This document shows, piece after piece, positions 59,860-64,000 of a DNA stretch of 64,000 nucleotides. The stretch comes from Rhizobium ecuadorense. GTDB lineage: Bacteria; Pseudomonadota; Alphaproteobacteria; Rhizobiales; Rhizobiaceae. Below the pieces are notes generated by a model that did not search any database, had not been told where the DNA came from, and was given only the letters and a program-made list of their open reading frames with translations. Every line of letters begins with the position of its first letter. Within the stretch, counting starts at the first letter, position 1. The position numbers and the translations under genes are program-made. Location: assembly GCF_001187535.1 (NCBI RefSeq), contig NZ_LFIO01001304.1, positions 62,001-126,000 of the forward strand, written 5' to 3'.

Positions 59860-61416
59860 ATGTCAGGCGCGAATTGCATGGGCCAACCAAAACAGACGAG
59901 CAGTGTGACGCCGCTCCGCGCCATGAGCCGTGCCGTCTCTTTTGCTGCGTTCGGTGGCCTGCTTCTCAGCCAGACGGCTGCCCTGGCGCAGTCCGCTTCG
60001 TTGCAGTCGGCGACCAGCCGCGCAGTATCCTCCGAGAACAATCGCGCTACGACCGGTGCGGCATCAGAAGCCGGTTTCGATGACGAGAGCGACGGTTCGG
60101 CCGCGCCGGCGGCAAACAGTGTGGCCACAAACGCAGACGATGCCCAGAGGCCCGCCATACCGGACGCGCAATCCGGCGACGACATTACCGGCTCCATCCT
60201 CGACGACGACATCCGCCGGCTGAACACCCGCGAAGCACCGATCGACGAAACGCTGCCGCGACGCCGGGCTGCCGAAAGTGCCTCGACGGCGGAAACGCCG
60301 GGCATTCCGATCGGCACCTTCGTGCTGCGCCCGAGCGTCACCCAGAGCATCAACACCGAGACCACCAAGGACGGCAATACCAGAGAGCAGCGCTCCTTCC
60401 TAGAAACCGATGCGGCCGCGACGCTGACCTCCGACTGGGGCCTACACCAGCTGACAGTAACCTCGGAAGGCGCCTGGCAAAAGAATGTCAGCGGCGACGG
60501 CGAGGAGCAGCCTTCCTTCAAGATCAACAGCGACCTCAGGCTGGATCTTCCCGACGATACGGTCGCCCACCTCACCGCCGGTTATAATTTCTATCGGGAA
60601 GATACAGACGACCCCGACGCCATTGCCAATGCCGCGCAACAGTCCGACGTGCAGGAATTCACAGCCGGCGCCTCCGTCCAACGCGATTTCGGCATCCTGC
60701 GCGGCACGACGGCGCTGGCGCTGACCCGCTCGATCTATTCCGACGCCACGCTTTCGAACGGCACAACCGTTGCGCTGAGCGACCGCGATCAGACGACCGG
60801 CACGCTGCGCGGCCGCGTCGGCTACGAGCTGTCTCCCGCGCTCATCCCCTTCATCGAGGCGACGGTCGGCCGAACCCTCTATGACGAGACGCGCGATTCC
60901 GCCGGCTACGAGCGTTCCGGCCATAGCTATGGCGCCAAGGCAGGCGTCGAGGTCGATCTCGGCGAAAAGCTGAAGGGTGAAGTCGGTGTCGGCTATGAGA
61001 TGGCGGATTTCGAAGACAGCCGTCTGTCGTCGATTGATACCGCGACACTCGATGCGAGCCTGCTCTGGTCGCCGATCCGCGGCACCGATGTCAATTTCGA
61101 CCTGCAGACGAGCATCCAGCCCTCGACCACGGCGGGCGAGAGTGGCTACGTCTCGCACGCCTTGACCACGACGGTCACCCACCAGCTGCGCGACAATCTG
61201 GTGGGCACGATGATCGGCGGCGTCATATGGCGCGATTATCCCACTGACAGCACCATCAACGACGAGCTCGTCTACACCGCGGCGACTGGGCTGACCTGGA
61301 ACATCAACCGCTATCTCGATCTGACCAGCACGCTCGGCTACGAGCTGACCACGCGCAAGGACGGCGACGACTCGCAGCAATTCCGCGCCGGCGTCGGCCT
61401 GAAGCTCAAACGCTAG
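59860..61416 (+). CDS. Outer-membrane beta-barrel protein
   Basis: This 518-residue protein has a signal sequence (hydrophobic core around 25-44, ending ALAQSAS), an acidic low-complexity region (about 50-130) and then many alternating amphipathic strands (e.g. LHQLTVTSEGAWQKNVSG, YLDLTSTLGYELTTRKDG) that end in aromatic or basic residues (VGLKLKR). That is the pattern of an outer-membrane barrel of the rhizobial outer-membrane beta-barrel type. Function is unknown. The start may be 59860 or the ATG at 59923 (MSRAVSFAAFGG), which gives a better signal peptide. Its stop codon lies inside a repeat. Confidence 0.8.
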   Translation: MSGANCMGQPKQTSSVTPLRAMSRAVSFAAFGGLLLSQTAALAQSASLQSATSRAVSSENNRATTGAASEAGFDDESDGSAAPAANSVATNADDAQRPAIPDAQSGDDITGSILDDDIRRLNTREAPIDETLPRRRAAESASTAETPGIPIGTFVLRPSVTQSINTETTKDGNTREQRSFLETDAAATLTSDWGLHQLTVTSEGAWQKNVSGDGEEQPSFKINSDLRLDLPDDTVAHLTAGYNFYREDTDDPDAIANAAQQSDVQEFTAGASVQRDFGILRGTTALALTRSIYSDATLSNGTTVALSDRDQTTGTLRGRVGYELSPALIPFIEATVGRTLYDETRDSAGYERSGHSYGAKAGVEVDLGEKLKGEVGVGYEMADFEDSRLSSIDTATLDASLLWSPIRGTDVNFDLQTSIQPSTTAGESGYVSHALTTTVTHQLRDNLVGTMIGGVIWRDYPTDSTINDELVYTAATGLTWNINRYLDLTSTLGYELTTRKDGDDSQQFRAGVGLKLKR

Positions 61417-61529
61417 AGCATGATGCCGAAAAGTGTGAGCGGTTTTCGGGCGACATCATGCTCTAACTCTTTAATTTAGAACAGGATTCAGATTTAAGGC
61501 CGACCCGGCCTTAAATCATCCTGGTTCTA
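61415..61529. repeat. Dispersed palindromic repeat pair overlapping a stop codon
   Basis: The first hairpin pairs AGAGCATGATG (61415-61425) with CATCATGCTCT ending at 61464, with further pairing CCGAAAA/TTTTCGG. The second pairs GATTTAAGGCC (61491-61501) with GGCCTTAAATC (61507-61517) inside an outer stem TAGAAC/GTTCTA. I recognise the AGAGCATGATG-type sequence as a common rhizobial intergenic repeat. Its first bases are part of the TAG stop of the barrel gene. Confidence 0.7.
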
Positions 61530-61602
61530 GCGCAGCGCTACCTGCCCCAGACCACACGCAAAAGCGTCTTCCGAAATTGCTCCGAAGTGATCTGCCACCG
61601 GC

Positions 61603-62454
61603 TCAGGCTGATGCTATCAGATCCTGCAGGATGCCGATGATGCGACGGTGCTGATGGGCGTGGCGTGTGCGGATGCTGGTTGCGGCATAGACCGTCTGTT
61701 GAATGGGTGGAGCGTCCTCTATCGGGAAAGCGACACCCTCCTTGGCAAGTCGCGCGGCGCTGCTTTTCATGACGTAGGCAGCGCCCCCCAGCGTCGTGAG
61801 CAAACCCGTGATGGCGGTGTTCTGCCCCGACGCCAGCGGTGCCGCCGACAGATGCGGCAAAGCCAGTCTGTGGGCACGGTCGAAGGCCGGTGAATAGATG
61901 GCCTGGATATAGGTTTCCGGTCGAAGTGCGCCGACGGTGCACGCGACTGTGCTGACCAGATTATATGTCATTTCCCCGATTCTTTCATAGTGAAGGTCGG
62001 GCAGATAGTGCGGCGTATAGAGAACGGCCAGATCGAGATCTCCAGCTGCGAGGTCTCGGTTCATCTGGATCGAGTAGTCCGCTTCCAGGTAGATCGATGT
62101 CCCAGGCAGCTCAGCGCGGACCGCAGAAAGCCAGCGCCCGGCAAAGATTTCGGCAAGGTCGTGTTGGATGCCAAGCCGCATGGATCGCTCATAGGCGCCC
62201 GCATTCTCGACCGCCCGAGTTGCTTCATGCCACTGGTATTGCAGGGCTTTCGCATGATCGAGGAACCGCAGGCCCGACGCCGTCGGTGCGGTGCCACCCT
62301 TGTTGCGCGTGAAGAGCTTTCGGTTGAACTGCGCCTCCAGCGCCTTGACGCGATGGGAAACGGTTGATTGCGTGATGTTCAACCGCTCCGCCGTGCGGTT
62401 GAAGCTGCGGGTTTCCATCAGGTCGAGAAAAGTCTCGATGAGATCAATCTGCAT
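61603..62454 (-). CDS. LysR-family regulator of the divergent dehydrogenase
   Basis: The 283-residue protein has the LysR helix-turn-helix (LIETFLDLMETRSFNRTAER, LNITQSTVSHRVKALEAQFN) and an effector-binding domain. It is divergent from the FAD dehydrogenase gene at 62589 across 134 bp that contain a T-N11-A palindrome (62502-62514). By normal LysR logic it controls that gene. Its effector may be an N-methylated glycine derivative, but this is only inferred. Confidence 0.92.
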   Translation of the reverse strand: MQIDLIETFLDLMETRSFNRTAERLNITQSTVSHRVKALEAQFNRKLFTRNKGGTAPTASGLRFLDHAKALQYQWHEATRAVENAGAYERSMRLGIQHDLAEIFAGRWLSAVRAELPGTSIYLEADYSIQMNRDLAAGDLDLAVLYTPHYLPDLHYERIGEMTYNLVSTVACTVGALRPETYIQAIYSPAFDRAHRLALPHLSAAPLASGQNTAITGLLTTLGGAAYVMKSSAARLAKEGVAFPIEDAPPIQQTVYAATSIRTRHAHQHRRIIGILQDLIASA

Positions 62455-62500
62455 GTTCTTTCCGGGCTCACTGGGGCGAGGGCAATCTTCGCGTTATCTA

Positions 62501-62515
62501 ATCGAATTCTTCGAT
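62501..62515. promoter_or_regulatory. T-N11-A palindrome, candidate LysR operator
   Basis: ATCGAATTCTTCGAT is a palindrome with arms ATCGAA/TTCGAT. The inner TCGAATTCTTCGA matches the T-N11-A consensus for LysR regulators. It lies between the LysR gene and the FAD dehydrogenase gene. Confidence 0.5.
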
Positions 62516-62588
62516 CAATAAAGCAAGTTCCCTCCGCTTGATGCCGTTCCCGTTCGTTGCCAGACTTGCCTTTGAACGAGGAGCAGCC

Positions 62589-64000
62589 ATGTCGAATTTG
62601 CCATCTCACGCGCGCGTTGTGATCATCGGGGGAGGTGCTGTCGGCGTTTCCGCACTCTATCATCTGGCCATGGCGGGCTGGACCGACGCGGTGCTTCTGG
62701 AAAAAAACGAATTGACGGCCGGATCGACTTGGCATGCGGCCGGCAATGTGCCGACGTTTTCCTCCTCCTGGTCGATCATGAACATGCAGCGCTATTCGGC
62801 CTCGCTCTATCGCGAGCTGGGCGCTCAGGTCGACTATCCGATGAATTACCACGTGACCGGCTCGATCCGGCTCGGCCACTCGAACGAGCGGCTGCAGGAA
62901 TTCAAGCGCGTGGTCGGCATGGGACGCTACCAGGGCATGGACCTCGACATCCTGTCGCCCGAGCAGATCAAGTCGAAATATCCTTTTGTCGAGACCCATG
63001 ACCTCATCGGCGCGCTCCACGATCCCTATGACGGCGACATCGACCCGGCGCAGCTGACCCAGGCCTTGGCGAAGGGCGCGCGCGACCTGGGGGCGAGGAT
63101 CTTCCGCTTCTGTGTCGCAACCGGTGCGCGCCGGGAAAACGACGAATGGATCGTTTCCACCCCGGAGGGTGATATCCGCTGCGAATATGTCGTCAATGCC
63201 GCCGGCTATTACGCCCGCGAAGTCGGCAAATGGTTCGGCCGCGAGGTGCCGATGATGGTGATGAGCCATCAGTACATGCTGTTCGAAGAAATTCCTGAGC
63301 TTGCCGCCTGGTCGAAGGAGGTCGGCCACAAGCTGCCGCTGCTGCGAGACGTCGATAGCTCCTATTATCTGCGGCAGGAAAAGACCGGAATGAACCTCGG
63401 TCCCTATGAGCGCAATTGCAAGGCGCATTGGCTGACGCCCGACGATCCTATGCCGGAGGATTTCTCCTTCCAGCTTTTCCCTGACGATCTCGAGCGGCTG
63501 GAATGGTATCTCAATGACGCAGTCGAGCGCGTGCCGATCCTCGGCACGGCCGGCCTGTCGCGCATGATCAACGGGCCTATCCCCTATACACCGGATGGAA
63601 ATCCGCTGATCGGGCCGATGCCGGGCGTGCCGAATGCGTTTGAGGCCTGCGTCTTCACTTTCGGTATCTGCCAGGCGGGCGGTGCCGGCAAGGTGCTGGC
63701 CGAATGGCTGACCGAAGGGCAGACCGAATGGGACATGTGGTCCTGCGACCCGCGTCGCTACACGCGCTTTGCTTCCGACCAGGACTACTGCCTCGCCAAG
63801 GGCATGGAAGTGTACGGCCACGAATATGCGATGCATTTCCCGAAACACGCCTGGCCTGCTGGTCGAAACAGGAAACTCTCGCCGATCCATGATCGGATCG
63901 CGGCACTTGGTGCGCAATTCAAGCCCTATAATGGCTGGGAGCGCGCCAACTGGTACGCCAAATCAGGCGATGACACGTCGGTACAAACAACGCAGACCTG
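62589..64000 (+). CDS. FAD-dependent dimethylglycine/sarcosine dehydrogenase-type protein (partial, C-terminus beyond right edge)
   Basis: About 470 residues are visible. The N-terminus has the dinucleotide fold VVIIGGGAVGVSALYHLAMAG-like and the TAGSTWHAAGN segment that marks sarcosine/dimethylglycine dehydrogenases, followed by the DAO-type FAD domain (TPDGNPLIGPMPGVPN). The last visible part (GWERANWYAK) resembles the start of the GcvT-like folate-binding half of such enzymes, which would lie beyond the edge. It probably oxidises an N-methylated amino acid with transfer of the methyl carbon to tetrahydrofolate. GAGGAGCAGCC precedes the ATG. Confidence 0.85.
   Translation, partial: MSNLPSHARVVIIGGGAVGVSALYHLAMAGWTDAVLLEKNELTAGSTWHAAGNVPTFSSSWSIMNMQRYSASLYRELGAQVDYPMNYHVTGSIRLGHSNERLQEFKRVVGMGRYQGMDLDILSPEQIKSKYPFVETHDLIGALHDPYDGDIDPAQLTQALAKGARDLGARIFRFCVATGARRENDEWIVSTPEGDIRCEYVVNAAGYYAREVGKWFGREVPMMVMSHQYMLFEEIPELAAWSKEVGHKLPLLRDVDSSYYLRQEKTGMNLGPYERNCKAHWLTPDDPMPEDFSFQLFPDDLERLEWYLNDAVERVPILGTAGLSRMINGPIPYTPDGNPLIGPMPGVPNAFEACVFTFGICQAGGAGKVLAEWLTEGQTEWDMWSCDPRRYTRFASDQDYCLAKGMEVYGHEYAMHFPKHAWPAGRNRKLSPIHDRIAALGAQFKPYNGWERANWYAKSGDDTSVQTTQT

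Noticed and set aside
1..64000. CRISPR arrays, tRNA or rRNA genes, transposases or prophage genes
   Set aside because: No regularly spaced repeats, no cloverleaf or rRNA-like sequence recognised, and no transposase, integrase or phage structural motif in any plausible gene.

Overview
The window reads as chromosomal DNA of a fast-growing rhizobium, most likely the Rhizobium etli/leguminosarum group (family-level placement is an inference from gene content). It is GC-rich and densely coded. It carries an alphaproteobacterial gene set: GapR (DUF2312), DUF1244, DUF1036, two DUF465 proteins, an Omp10-type lipoprotein, homospermidine synthase and a rhizobial RIME-like palindromic repeat. I see no rRNA, tRNA, CRISPR array, transposase or prophage.

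Region 1 (1-14739). A minus-strand chemotaxis operon starts at 11531 and runs STAS protein, cheY, cheA, cheW, three tandem MCP receptors, a second cheW, cheR and cheB, with cheB cut by the left edge. A soluble protein carrying a degenerate MCP-type hairpin (11872-13623) is transcribed divergently. A Sel1-repeat protein and a ThiE-like protein follow on the minus strand, then a TauE/SafE-type permease and an ArsR-type regulator.

Region 2 (16706-27119) is the most interesting part. It is a compact catabolic island bracketed by two Lrp/AsnC regulators. It encodes an ACT-less homoserine dehydrogenase, an aldehyde dehydrogenase, a complete polar amino-acid ABC importer (ATPase, binding protein, two permeases), a PLP-dependent gamma-elimination enzyme, an aspartase and a ThrB-like kinase that has lost both catalytic aspartates. 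Together these fit the route canavanine -> homoserine (+ hydroxyguanidine) -> aspartate semialdehyde -> aspartate -> fumarate + ammonia, described for legume-associated Rhizobiales and Pseudomonas. Catabolism of imported homoserine itself is the main alternative.

Region 3 (27300-43200) is mostly housekeeping: purE-purK, a zinc-free L36 gene, a TPR protein, an alpha/beta hydrolase, gamma-glutamyltranspeptidase, a threonine/serine dehydratase, a PhyH-family oxygenase, a LysR-controlled tautomerase-cupin-DUF4865 operon, a LysE exporter, DUF1036-pyk, a formylglutamate amidohydrolase-like protein, DUF1244 and gapR.

Region 4 (43372-64000) holds a DUF882 peptidase-like protein, an orphan sigma-54 response regulator, oligoendopeptidase F, pabB-pabC, homospermidine synthase, an Omp10-like lipoprotein, a 5'-nucleotidase fused to LysM, hemH, a Band7/NfeD pair, a KpsF-type isomerase, an outer-membrane beta-barrel protein, and a LysR gene divergent from a FAD dehydrogenase that is cut by the right edge. 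Several intrinsic terminators and two families of dispersed palindromic repeats lie between these genes.
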